DNA of 19,213 nucleotides from Bacteroides sp. CAG:530 (GCA_000434735.1 FR881253.1:1-19213); one strand, 5' to 3'; shown: positions 1 through 7,644, counted from the first letter of the stretch. The notes: generated by a model from the sequence alone, not told the origin. Translations and numbers: made by a program.

Positions 1-1
1 G

Positions 2-39
2 TTCCCCTTACGACATTCAGTTGTGAGGGGAATTTTTTT
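2..39 (+). terminator. Rho-independent terminator of an upstream gene
   Basis: The arms at 2-14 and 20-32 pair over 13 bp, with G-T wobbles and a perfect TTCCCCT/AGGGGAA base, around a 5-nt loop. Seven T residues follow at 33-39. This is a classic intrinsic terminator reading on the plus strand, so it should end a gene lying left of the window. Confidence 0.8.
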
Positions 40-131
40 ATGTGTATGCCGCAAAGGTGCTTTCCAGACACCTTATTTATATATTATCTTTATGTCTTGA
101 AGGCTCAGTTACTATTCTAGTGGATTTAAAT

Positions 132-340
132 TTACGCGAATAACTTTTCGACTCTGAACAAGAAGAATTTCACATTAGCAACCCATCTAAAGTTTGCCCT
201 TAATTTTTTTGATTTTAGCGTTGAACGATTCCGCGTTTGTGTTGGTAAGCCTTTCATCAACGAAATTAAGAATTCTGTCATAGTGATTCGTATAAATTTT
301 AATGTTGGTTTTCTTATAGTGTCTACCTTTGGTATGTAAT
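132..340 (-). pseudogene. Remnant of ISL3/ISAon1-type transposase C-terminus
   Basis: On the minus strand one frame reads HYDRILNFVDERLTNTNAES followed by FNAKIKK. After a frame change the reading continues as LRANFRWVANVKFFLFRVEK and ends LFA-stop at 132. This matches my memory of the conserved C-terminus of ISL3-like/ISAon1-family transposases (pattern NxSAESFNAKIK...FRxxxRG...FFLFRL). The frame breaks at a run of seven A on the minus strand (204-210); six A would restore one continuous frame. Upstream of about 340 the frame meets stop codons and similarity fades, so the N-terminus and DDE core are missing. It is therefore a decayed insertion-sequence fragment rather than an active element. 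The family assignment is from memory of the motif; the exact IS name is unknown. Confidence 0.6.
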
Positions 341-578
341 TTTATTATATATTATGTCAATAATGCAATCTTGACTTATCAATATAGGTGTAATCTATTG
401 TTTTTTTCTTGTTTGAAAAAATAAGTGATAAATAAAGTGTATTTTTATTCTTAAAAATTTTTCTTATTATTTTTTAAAACTTACATTTGTATGCAGTTGA
501 TGATACATATATACATCTATTAGTGTTATATATCATTTGACTGTATTTTTATTTATTATATACCTTAAAACGAGTATT
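341..578. other. AT-rich intergenic region upstream of the sigma-like gene
   Basis: No gene is visible here. The stretch is conspicuously AT-rich, with many A and T runs. It contains a weak inverted repeat (402-408 against 415-421) without a following T run, and the promoter candidate at 482-490. It probably combines degraded insertion-sequence DNA with the 5' leader of the sigma-like gene. Confidence 0.5.
482..490 (+). promoter_or_regulatory. Bacteroidetes -7 box for the sigma-like gene
   Basis: TACATTTGT matches the Bacteroidetes primary-sigma -7 consensus TAnnTTTGY exactly and lies about 90 nt before the ATG at 579. No convincing TTTG -33 box is seen at the right distance, only a T-rich stretch, so this is a candidate. 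Confidence 0.4.
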
Positions 579-1097
579 ATGGAAGAACAGTTTTTTGTAC
601 TTTTTCAACGATATAGAAGAGTCGTTGAAAAAGAGGCATACAAAGTTTCTCAAGAAAAAGGCGATGTGTACGATATCGTAATGGATATAATGCTTTATGC
701 ACATAAAAAATATACGGAAGGAAAGTATCAAATGGATGGTCCGTTTGAAGTTTGGCTAAGACATTTGGCAACTAGATATACAATCTCTAAATATTTCAGA
801 AATATAACTTATACAGTTCCATTGTATGATGTTGAGGATATAGTTTATGATGAAGATGATTTTATAGAGTTTGAAGAGAAACTTTTGTGTATGGAGGAAC
901 TTATCGATAAGTTACCTTCTTCCAAAAAAGAGTTAATAAAGATGTATCTGAATGGAAAAGTAATAGATGAAATTTCCATTATTACCAATACTAGGCGGTC
1001 TACAGTGTGGGATCGTTTAAATAAAATAAGGATATACTTGAAAAAAGGCTTACTTAAAGCGGGTTTTGTAAACGCTTCAAAAAATAATTTTTATTAG
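579..1097 (+). CDS. ECF-like RNA polymerase sigma factor, 172 aa
   Basis: The protein resembles a compact extracytoplasmic-function sigma factor. Residues 8-75 fit sigma region 2: DVYDIVMDIMLYAHKKY occupies the core-binding helix position and PFEVWLRHLATRYTISKYF resembles the -10 recognition helix. Residues 105-160 fit region 4: the LPSSKKELIKMYL helix precedes a helix-turn-helix (IDEISIITNTRRSTVWDRLN) that would contact the -35 element. I chose ATG 579 because the preceding TTG at 537 adds only a hydrophobic stretch lying inside the likely 5' leader. No anti-sigma gene (FecR-type or zinc anti-sigma) is adjacent. The acidic linker at 86-105 recurs in the next ORF. The DNA is clearly more AT-rich than the operon it converges on, consistent with acquisition. 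Confidence is good for a sigma-like DNA-binding protein; its regulon is unknown. Confidence 0.7.
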   Translation: MEEQFFVLFQRYRRVVEKEAYKVSQEKGDVYDIVMDIMLYAHKKYTEGKYQMDGPFEVWLRHLATRYTISKYFRNITYTVPLYDVEDIVYDEDDFIEFEEKLLCMEELIDKLPSSKKELIKMYLNGKVIDEISIITNTRRSTVWDRLNKIRIYLKKGLLKAGFVNASKNNFY

Positions 1098-1100
1098 GTT

Positions 1101-1292
1101 ATGGATATTGAAATTATATATAACGAGGATGATTTTATAGAATTTGAAAAGAAACTGAATCAAATGGAGATGATATTAAGGCAATATCCTGAATCGGAAT
1201 CAGACCCTCAGTTGTTTAGAAAGTTGTATGATGAGCTAATTAAAGGTGATAGAAATAACAACGAAAAGTTAAATACTAATAGGGAACTTTAG
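1101..1292 (+). CDS. Small acidic protein repeating a sigma-factor segment, 63 aa
   Basis: I do not recognise a family. Residues 2-30 resemble residues 84-113 of the preceding sigma-like protein: IIYNEDDFIEFEKKLNQME aligns with IVYDEDDFIEFEEKLLCME, and the DNA is also similar (849-896 against 1122-1169, about three quarters identical). The remainder is charged and has no signal peptide or membrane segment, so it is probably cytosolic. It begins 3 bp after the sigma gene's TAG and in the same frame (TAG GTT ATG), so translation is probably coupled; readthrough would append it to the sigma factor. It ends in a tandem stop TAG TGA. It could be a degraded second copy of the sigma linker, or a small partner that competes for whatever the linker binds. 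Both are inference. Confidence 0.6.
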   Translation: MDIEIIYNEDDFIEFEKKLNQMEMILRQYPESESDPQLFRKLYDELIKGDRNNNEKLNTNREL

Positions 1293-1321
1293 TGAAATGT
1301 ATGTATATCGTATTTAAAATT

Positions 1322-1354
1322 AGAAAGAGCTCGGCGTTGTGCTGGGCTCTTTCT
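1322..1354. terminator. Bidirectional intrinsic terminator between convergent units
   Basis: The arms 1322-1335 and 1341-1354 form a 14-bp stem with two G-T wobbles around the loop GTTGT. An AT-rich, T-containing tail lies on each side (ATTTTAAT on the plus strand; TAATTTTAAAT on the minus strand). It sits between the 3' ends of the sigma pair (+) and the SusCD operon (-) and can serve both. Confidence 0.75.
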
Positions 1355-1406
1355 ATTTTAATATGTAAACATTGCGAAGTCAGATTAGGCTTATTCTAAT
1401 GTGAAT

Positions 1407-2696
1407 TTACTTCAGTAGCTTTTCTTCTATAAGCTGCCGATAACGTTCTGGCGAGGCTCCTACCTCTATTATTGGTTTTCCTTCTACGGGAACGAAGAAC
1501 AATGTAGGTAGAGCTTGAATGCCGAAATGATTGCACAGATCTTTTTCCTTATCCGCATTCACTTTATAAAATATCACCTTGCCTTTGAATTGTTCTGCCA
1601 TAGCTTCCATCTGCGGGAGTAATCGCATACACGGACCGCACCAAGTAGCCCAGAAATCGATGACAATAGGCTTTCCTGTGTGGTTTACAAATTCTCCTCC
1701 TTTGCGGTAATCGAATATGTTTTCCCAGAAGAATCGACGAGTTATAGGATTCAATTTGCCGTCAGTGATACTTTGTTCAGTGACTTCAGACTCATTTTGA
1801 GGTATGGGCATAAGGTCGAACGGCTGGAAATAGATTCTTCTGTGCGTATAGTCTATAGAAACGATGCCATGATCAAGCAGTTGTTTTCCCACTACCGAAT
1901 GTTTCAGATAAGGGTTCTTTACGGCGGTAGCGTTTTCTATCTTCGTTTTACCGAAACTCACGTCGGGCAGCAGTAGGTTATCTTGCATTTCGGTAGCTTC
2001 TTTATATCCGTTCGAAACTTTTTCACCTGTTCCTTTGGAATATTTCGTGTTCCAAGCCTCGAAATCCTTTGGAGTAAGGTTTATCAATCCATTGCTCCAG
2101 GTATCCATTATAAGAGAAACCGGTGAGCCGTTGACTGTTATCGGACATAAAATCCCCATACCTGTTACAAAATCAAAAGTCTCACGATAATTCAGTTTCA
2201 TGTATGAAGGTCGATAAGGCTGCGTAACCGTAATTTTCTGCCGTTTCTTATCAATAGTAAGTACAGATGTGCTGAATAACGATGAATTCAGAACCCCTAC
2301 AACTCCCAGTTTGCGTAAGTATGGTTCATCTTTCAGTTCGAAGACTGGCAAGTCATTTCTGAAAGTATTATCACCGAAAGAAAGACTTTTTATCTCATAG
2401 ACATTGCCTACCGGAACATCCTTGAATACAAAATCCTTGTATGCTCCTAATTTGCCTTCTTTTGCAATATGTAACTTCTCTATCGCTTCCGGAATCAATG
2501 CATTTTGACCAGCCAAGTCGAGTACGAAATCAGCAGTTTCATCATTGATGGTTGCTGCTATTATGATTTTCCCGTCAACCAACTTGAATGGAATAACCTC
2601 AGTCATGCTATTCTGTGTTTGTGCATACACGTTGCTTGCTAAGCTTAGCACTAGTAGGCACAAAAGACTTTTTATCGTTTTCAGTTTCATAACCAT
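1407..2696 (-). CDS. Degenerate two-lobed retropepsin-like protein fused to thioredoxin, 429 aa
   Basis: A signal peptide (residues 1-25, ending NVYA-Q) leads into two retropepsin-like lobes (about 35-160 and 175-295) and a C-terminal thioredoxin domain (about 315-429). In the lobes the flap and strand framework is recognisable (VVGVLNSSLF; SVVGKQLLDHGIVSIDY). The catalytic triplets are altered, to DLA at 60-62 and DTW at 198-200 in place of DTG: both Asp remain but each Gly is lost. The thioredoxin domain is intact, with WCGPC at 352-356 and cis-Pro397 in QALPT. It is probably a periplasmic or envelope protein that binds a peptide and acts on thiols. It is the last gene of the operon, starting 6 bp after the upstream stop; ATG 2690 is an alternative start. 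It is a paralog of the preceding gene with the PDZ domain replaced by thioredoxin. Confidence 0.8.
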   Translation of the reverse strand: MVMKLKTIKSLLCLLVLSLASNVYAQTQNSMTEVIPFKLVDGKIIIAATINDETADFVLDLAGQNALIPEAIEKLHIAKEGKLGAYKDFVFKDVPVGNVYEIKSLSFGDNTFRNDLPVFELKDEPYLRKLGVVGVLNSSLFSTSVLTIDKKRQKITVTQPYRPSYMKLNYRETFDFVTGMGILCPITVNGSPVSLIMDTWSNGLINLTPKDFEAWNTKYSKGTGEKVSNGYKEATEMQDNLLLPDVSFGKTKIENATAVKNPYLKHSVVGKQLLDHGIVSIDYTHRRIYFQPFDLMPIPQNESEVTEQSITDGKLNPITRRFFWENIFDYRKGGEFVNHTGKPIVIDFWATWCGPCMRLLPQMEAMAEQFKGKVIFYKVNADKEKDLCNHFGIQALPTLFFVPVEGKPIIEVGASPERYRQLIEEKLLK

Positions 2697-2702
2697 GTCT
2701 TT

Positions 2703-3860
2703 TTATCTTTCTCTTTTTATTTCTATTCGCTTTTCATCATTTCCTTTCTTCACGATGATATAAGCGGTATTTCCGGATATGGCATTCATGATATCTTCTA
2801 TAGCCACTTGGCTCAAAGGGCAATCTTTAAGAGGCGTTCCGTTAATATTTACCACCTCGTCGCCAAAAGCCACTTTGTCTTTCATGCTGTTCCATACGGT
2901 AGTGATTTCAAAACGCTCGTTTCTCGGTAAGATGCTTACGTTCCACAATTTTGGTGCGCCTCCCATATCGGTAGGAGCTTTATCGAACGGCAGGAAATAG
3001 AAACGCTTGCGCATATAGTCTATAATTACCTTTCCATACTTCAATAAATCAACTCCGATGATAGTTCCGTTCATTACCGTAGTAGTACTGCCCACATTGG
3101 TGAATTCCTTTCCCATCAGGTTGATAGACGAAATATCTACCTTCTTTATGTCTACAGGATCGCCCAATCCGGTAAGTCCCGCCGCTACAATGCCGTGGGC
3201 CTGATTTGTAACCTTCACTTCATCAGAGCTGGCCGATAGATTGTAATCGTCGGTAGAATACATCAAGAACCCGTCGGCTCCGGTATCTATCAATACATCT
3301 ATATCTTTGCCTCCTATGCGAGCCTTTACTGTAGAATGATTATCGTTAGGATCGGCAAACGGAAGTCCGTCTGTTACTTTCAGTCGTTCCGGGCGATAAG
3401 GATAATTGATGACCATAATCTTGGTTCTTGAATCGAACGTCAGTACCGATTGGTCGAACGCATCACCTCCCAAGATACCCACAACTCCCAGTTCCTTAAA
3501 AAAAGGATCAATAGGAAGCACCATTGTAGTGAGTTTTTTCACCTTATAATCTTTCCCGATGCATACATCCTGTATGTGGCCTTCCTGATAATGACTTCCT
3601 AATGAATTTACATCCGAAACACGTGCGTATCCCGCCGCCGTAGCTTTCATTTCCGTGGCAGCATCGTACATGGTTCCGGTCTTTCCGCCCGTATCTACGA
3701 TATATTTCACCTTAACTCCATTAGCCGTAACCGGAATAATGATTTTCTCACGAATGAATTCGTAATGGATGGTATCGCATATTCGGTTCTGTATTTGTGC
3801 AGATAAATGGATTGCCGTGCTAAGAGCTACGGCAAATCCCATGATACGACGAATGTTCAT
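2703..3860 (-). CDS. Two-lobed retropepsin-like aspartyl protease with C-terminal PDZ domain, 385 aa
   Basis: A signal peptide (1-21, ending HLSA-Q) targets it to the envelope. Two Asp_protease_2-type lobes follow. Lobe 1 has VDTGGKTG with Asp56 and a VVGILGGDAF strand; lobe 2 has LIDTGADG with Asp192 and NGTIIGVDLLKYGKVIIDY. Both DTG motifs are intact, so the two lobes could form one active site inside a single chain, as in pepsins. Residues about 308-385 are a PDZ domain (KVAFGDEVVNINGTPL at its core), which usually binds C-terminal peptide tails. Of the protease-like genes in this operon, this is the only one with a complete catalytic signature. It begins 13 bp after the subtilase homolog and is followed 6 bp later by its thioredoxin-bearing paralog. 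The likely substrates are imported or periplasmic peptides; that is inferred from context. Confidence 0.85.
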   Translation of the reverse strand: MNIRRIMGFAVALSTAIHLSAQIQNRICDTIHYEFIREKIIIPVTANGVKVKYIVDTGGKTGTMYDAATEMKATAAGYARVSDVNSLGSHYQEGHIQDVCIGKDYKVKKLTTMVLPIDPFFKELGVVGILGGDAFDQSVLTFDSRTKIMVINYPYRPERLKVTDGLPFADPNDNHSTVKARIGGKDIDVLIDTGADGFLMYSTDDYNLSASSDEVKVTNQAHGIVAAGLTGLGDPVDIKKVDISSINLMGKEFTNVGSTTTVMNGTIIGVDLLKYGKVIIDYMRKRFYFLPFDKAPTDMGGAPKLWNVSILPRNERFEITTVWNSMKDKVAFGDEVVNINGTPLKDCPLSQVAIEDIMNAISGNTAYIIVKKGNDEKRIEIKRER

Positions 3861-3873
3861 GCAGTAATCTTAT

Positions 3874-5589
3874 TTATTTGCTGATTTTTTCGGCTTCTAA
3901 TACAGCCTGATAAGCATTGACTATACCTCCTGCGATACACAAATCATCGAACAAGAACAAATCTTGCGACGAACGTTCATTGATTCTAATACCTTTCTCT
4001 ACCTCAACACCTTTGCGTGAAGTTACACTCTTTAGCAGGATATCACGAATCTGTGTTCCGGTAAGTTTTGGAAAATAAGTCTTCAGCAGAGCGGCTACCC
4101 CCGCCACTACAGACGAAGCCATGCTTTCGCCCGAACCTTTTTTGTAAGTATCGCCCATATAAGTAGAATAAACATCTACCCCCGGCGCATAGAGGTCGAG
4201 CATTTTAGCTCCGTAATTAGCCTGCATAACCGGATTACCGTTCTTGTCAGACGGAGCCACGGTCATGAAGTTTGTAAGCTCACCGTCGGTAGTCATCTTA
4301 CGGTTGGGCAAGAACTCATACTCATCAAGATCTACAGACAAGTTCCATGTAGGAACAATAACCAACGCTCCTTTCTTCTCCGCTTCTTTCAAAGCATCGA
4401 TGAGCCATTGCTTCTGTGTTTCGTTATAAATGGTATTCTGTTCTGGCAGCACAATGACGCTTGCCCCATGATTTATCGCATAGCGTATGGCGAGTGTCAT
4501 ATCCTTAAGATAAGGTTCACCTTTTCCCGGATGCACACGGAGCGTCATGATTTCGGCATTGTTTGCTATACCGTTTATTCCTATGCCATTGTCTCTTTGA
4601 GCCGCGATGATACCTGCCTGCATAACTCCTGCCACGGCATCCGATGTCAGCAAAACATTATTTCCGTATTTAGTATTATTGATATCATTCGGGTCGTCGC
4701 CCACTATTTCCTTACGGTTATCATGACCGTATTTCTTCAGTGCAGTTTCATAATCCTTTTTTGCCGATTCAATATTCGCTGGAATCATGTTCTTGTAAAC
4801 CACATCCCACTTATCAGTGTTGTACAGACCGAAAGCATAAGCTCCAATCATGAAGGAAACCTCTGAAAGGCTGTCGCGTACCGTTGCTTTAGGGTTATAG
4901 CACGACTGAAAATCTTCCACCGTCAGCTCCTTGCCAGGGAAACGCTTCTTCATGTCGCTATCGAACTTATCGAAGTACTCTTTTACCACATAAGCAAGTT
5001 GATAACCGCCATACGTTCCGGCAGGCTTTGATTCTGGAAGAACCTTAAAACGATAGTAGTTATATTCTGCCATATTTTCCGGAGCCGGAACCGCCTGACG
5101 CTTTCCGTTTATGACTTTGAAGTATTGTTTTCCGTCGAACAGATAGTCACCGTATTTATCTTTCAGGCGCAAGAATTCGCGGTCGGCTTCACGTGTAATG
5201 GCATCTACCACTCTGCCGTCTTTCCCGCCTAAGAAATTCCATCCATGAATATCGTCTATTAATCCGTTCTTGTCGTCATCTTTTCCGTTCTCTTTTTCTT
5301 TTGGGTTAGTCCATATAGATTGGCGTAAGTCTTCGTGCTCCACATCCATACCTGTACCTATCAGAGCCACTATAGGTTTTATTTTCGCTTTCTTCTTATT
5401 AGCTTTCAGATATTCGTAAGCTTTGTTCACCTCTGCCCCATATACATTATCACTATCGTACGAACAATTAAACCAATCCAACTCAGATTGTTTTTTCTGC
5501 TCAGCGTTAGTTTTTTGTTTGTTGACCAACTGAGCTGATGCAGTCATGCCGACAAAACAGCATATAATAGGGAAAATAAATCTTTTCAT
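3874..5589 (-). CDS. S8 subtilase homolog lacking catalytic Asp and His (pseudopeptidase), 571 aa
   Basis: After a signal peptide (1-19, TASA-Q) the chain follows the subtilase fold: the first core strand VALIGTGMDVEHEDL (75-88), the acidic DDDKNGLIDDIHGWNF segment (104-119), a long insertion (about 125-305), AGIIAAQRDNGIGINGIA (325-342), GASVIVLPEQN (375-385), and GSGESMASSVVAGVAALLK (485-503). Aligned by eye with active S8 enzymes, the catalytic Asp (DSG/DTG) is Gly78, the catalytic His (HGTH) is Ala320, the oxyanion Asn is Val380, and only Ser489 survives. The surrounding fold is well kept and the frame is open, so this looks like selected loss of activity rather than decay. It is probably a periplasmic or surface peptide-binding protein. 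It starts 29 bp after the tlpA-like gene, inside the operon. Confidence 0.8.
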   Translation of the reverse strand: MKRFIFPIICCFVGMTASAQLVNKQKTNAEQKKQSELDWFNCSYDSDNVYGAEVNKAYEYLKANKKKAKIKPIVALIGTGMDVEHEDLRQSIWTNPKEKENGKDDDKNGLIDDIHGWNFLGGKDGRVVDAITREADREFLRLKDKYGDYLFDGKQYFKVINGKRQAVPAPENMAEYNYYRFKVLPESKPAGTYGGYQLAYVVKEYFDKFDSDMKKRFPGKELTVEDFQSCYNPKATVRDSLSEVSFMIGAYAFGLYNTDKWDVVYKNMIPANIESAKKDYETALKKYGHDNRKEIVGDDPNDINNTKYGNNVLLTSDAVAGVMQAGIIAAQRDNGIGINGIANNAEIMTLRVHPGKGEPYLKDMTLAIRYAINHGASVIVLPEQNTIYNETQKQWLIDALKEAEKKGALVIVPTWNLSVDLDEYEFLPNRKMTTDGELTNFMTVAPSDKNGNPVMQANYGAKMLDLYAPGVDVYSTYMGDTYKKGSGESMASSVVAGVAALLKTYFPKLTGTQIRDILLKSVTSRKGVEVEKGIRINERSSQDLFLFDDLCIAGGIVNAYQAVLEAEKISK

Positions 5590-5618
5590 AAATTCTATTT
5601 TTAGTTATTAACTTAAGA

Positions 5619-6617
5619 TTAGTTATTTCTTGCCTTCAATATAGCCTCTTTTACCTGTGCTCCGCGCACGTTTCTTGCCACCAATCTTCCTTCTTTGTCT
5701 ATCACAACAAGGAATGGGATTGAGTAAAATCCGTAGGCTGTCTGTATTTCATTAGGATGATCACTGCTTTTTGGGAATCCGGCTTTATCCCAAAGCATTA
5801 CCCACGGCAAGTTTTCTTCTTTCAGCATTTCTTTCCATTTCTCTTCTTTATCGTCTAACGAAACGCTGATAAATTCCAAATCATCGGCTTTCAACTCTTT
5901 GTAAATACCAAGCAGACTTTGCATTTCTTTGCGGCAAGGTCCGCACCATGAAGCGCAGAAATCTAATACCACGATTTTCCCGCGAAAGTCTTTTAAGCTG
6001 ACGTCTTTTCCATTGACATCAGTGAAAGTAAAGTCGGGAGCCAAGGCACCCTTTACTTGATGAGAAAGTATTTCAACCTTTTTTATCAACCATTTAGCAG
6101 CGTTAGAGTTTCTCTCCTGTTGTGGTATCATATCCAGCAACTTCTTTCCCGAAGTATAGTCGTTTACATTGGTCAGATATCCTAATGCGGCAGCCGTAGC
6201 CGGGGTAAGTTTCTCTTTCCCAGTTAAAGCTATAACTCCTTCATTGGCATTCTGTGCTATATAGTCCTGTATAGTAAGGTATTCGTCTATTCCGGTAAAC
6301 GATAATGAACTATGCGAAGGGTCTTGTTCATCGAAATAACCACTGATGGTGAGTGGAGTATTTTCCAGAAAGAGGTCCTGCTCCGTTTGTCCCATACATA
6401 ACTTATATATATCAGGGACTAGCCGTGTTTTCTCAGAATTGAATGTGCCGTCCGGGCGGGTTTCGCAGCTCAACAATACGTTACCATTCATATCTTTCAG
6501 CTGAATGGTGATAGGCTTTAGCACTCTTAGTTTTCCTGAGAGTTGAAATTCGCCAACCGCCCAAGAGGCGGTGGCGAAACAGAATAACAATAATGCGATA
6601 ATACTTTTAAGTCTCAT
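5619..6617 (-). CDS. TlpA-like thioredoxin-fold disulfide oxidoreductase with DUF4369-like N-domain, 332 aa
   Basis: A hydrophobic N-terminus (1-20, ATASWA) acts as a signal peptide. Residues about 22-120 form a beta-rich DUF4369-like domain common in Bacteroidetes thioredoxin-like proteins. Residues 190-332 are the AhpC/TSA-Redoxin thioredoxin fold: APDFTFTDVNGKDVSLKDF, then DFCASWCGPCRKEM with redox pair Cys225/Cys228, and cis-Pro301 in YSIPFLV. An additional cysteine, Cys221, lies four residues before the active pair. The protein should reduce or exchange disulfides in the periplasm; such proteins are frequent partners of SusCD loci. It starts 40 bp after the metallopeptidase-like gene and precedes the subtilase homolog by 29 bp. 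A link between its redox activity and the imported ligand is inferred from operon position only. Confidence 0.85.
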   Translation of the reverse strand: MRLKSIIALLLFCFATASWAVGEFQLSGKLRVLKPITIQLKDMNGNVLLSCETRPDGTFNSEKTRLVPDIYKLCMGQTEQDLFLENTPLTISGYFDEQDPSHSSLSFTGIDEYLTIQDYIAQNANEGVIALTGKEKLTPATAAALGYLTNVNDYTSGKKLLDMIPQQERNSNAAKWLIKKVEILSHQVKGALAPDFTFTDVNGKDVSLKDFRGKIVVLDFCASWCGPCRKEMQSLLGIYKELKADDLEFISVSLDDKEEKWKEMLKEENLPWVMLWDKAGFPKSSDHPNEIQTAYGFYSIPFLVVIDKEGRLVARNVRGAQVKEAILKARNN

Positions 6618-6657
6618 TTCTATATTTTCGCTTAGATCTTTGTTCTTGCTTTAACAT

Positions 6658-7644
6658 TTAGAATTCAATGTTGCAGGTCTCCCAATCGGCTGGTCCTACG
6701 GCGAGTTCGTTCAAGTCGATACCATAAGTATCCTTCATGTAGTTATATACATACTTAAACTTCTCTGCCAGCAGCGGATACTTGTCGGCTGGATAATTCT
6801 GCTTTATTTCTTCTTGGTTATACATCATCTGTATTGTGATGTAGCCAATGAATGCATTTTCGTTAGTTGGAGGCAATCCATCGTCGGGCGCAATGATAGA
6901 CGCGAATTTTGTCATATTCACAGTGCCCGGATAACCTCTGAAGAGATAATAGTTAGGATCTTCTTCGTCGCCATATCCAGCCTTGATATCTGTGCTATGA
7001 TCAAGTCCGCTTCCGAATGCTTCCGGAACCTTGATGTTTCCGTTCTTTACAGCTTCGGTAAGGATGTGACCCAATATCATGTTACGGAGCTGGCTGTATT
7101 CTTTCTGAGTCTTTGGAACGAAATACTCTTCCTGACCGTCATCTGCCTTTCCGAACATACAGAGCGACCAATAGTCCAGACCGTCGAACTTAGTGCTTAG
7201 CGGAGAATGGAATTCCATTACAAGCGTTCCGTATTCTATCTTCGATACAGCGTTCACGTTATATCCCATGTACCAGTACAGAGGGAAAATCTTATCGTAT
7301 ATCTGTTGCTTTCCTTTCAGATAAGAGAATACGTGAGTCTTCATGAACTTAACGTAAGCCTCTGCCATTTTATCGCTTTGCGCACCTTGTCCCTGGTAAG
7401 TAGCTCCAAGTCCACCACCTGTCCATGTACGATTAAAATCTGCATCGGTCAGTTTGTCGTAAATCAGATACACATTATACTCATTATATATTTCGGCAAT
7501 GTCTTTATCCCAAGAATTATTTCCTTGAGGAACTTCGAAACGGAGTTCTATGCCTCCTTCGGTGGGTGTAAGCGCATCTTCCTCATGGCATGAAGTAAAA
7601 GCCATGCAGAAAACCAGCACCCATAAGCTATATAGTTTTTTCAT
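6658..7644 (-). CDS. Surface lipoprotein resembling Mx1 zinc metallopeptidase, metal site lost, 328 aa
   Basis: The start is set at ATG 7644, which gives a canonical SpII signal (MKKLYSLWVLVFCMAFTSC, lipid Cys19). The upstream ATG 7674 overlaps the susD stop. After the Cys comes HEED, an acidic stretch resembling the Bacteroidetes lipoprotein surface-export signal. The order of segments (EYNVYLIYDKLTDADFNR near 55-72, IYDKIFPLYWYMGYNV near 115-130, a helix LRNMILGHILTEAVKNG near 186-202, and NENAFIGYITIQMMYN near 261-276) parallels the putative zinc-binding metallopeptidase family encoded next to many SusCD pairs. At the expected HExxH position the sequence is MILGH (189-193), and the expected downstream acidic ligand is absent, so catalysis is unlikely. 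It probably helps SusD capture a ligand at the surface. The family assignment is moderately sure, from memory of segment order. Confidence 0.65.
   Translation of the reverse strand: MKKLYSLWVLVFCMAFTSCHEEDALTPTEGGIELRFEVPQGNNSWDKDIAEIYNEYNVYLIYDKLTDADFNRTWTGGGLGATYQGQGAQSDKMAEAYVKFMKTHVFSYLKGKQQIYDKIFPLYWYMGYNVNAVSKIEYGTLVMEFHSPLSTKFDGLDYWSLCMFGKADDGQEEYFVPKTQKEYSQLRNMILGHILTEAVKNGNIKVPEAFGSGLDHSTDIKAGYGDEEDPNYYLFRGYPGTVNMTKFASIIAPDDGLPPTNENAFIGYITIQMMYNQEEIKQNYPADKYPLLAEKFKYVYNYMKDTYGIDLNELAVGPADWETCNIEF

Noticed and set aside
54..74. Short inverted repeat AAGGTG / CACCTT
   Set aside because: Only 6 bp with a 9-nt loop and no T run; it could be an IS end, but this cannot be supported.
537..578. 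TTG start extending the sigma-like protein by 14 residues
   Set aside because: The extension is hydrophobic, AT-driven and precedes a good ATG; sigma region 2 begins just after ATG 579.
4408..4866. 152-aa plus-strand open frame
   Set aside because: Antisense to the subtilase homolog, whose frame is strongly protein-like.
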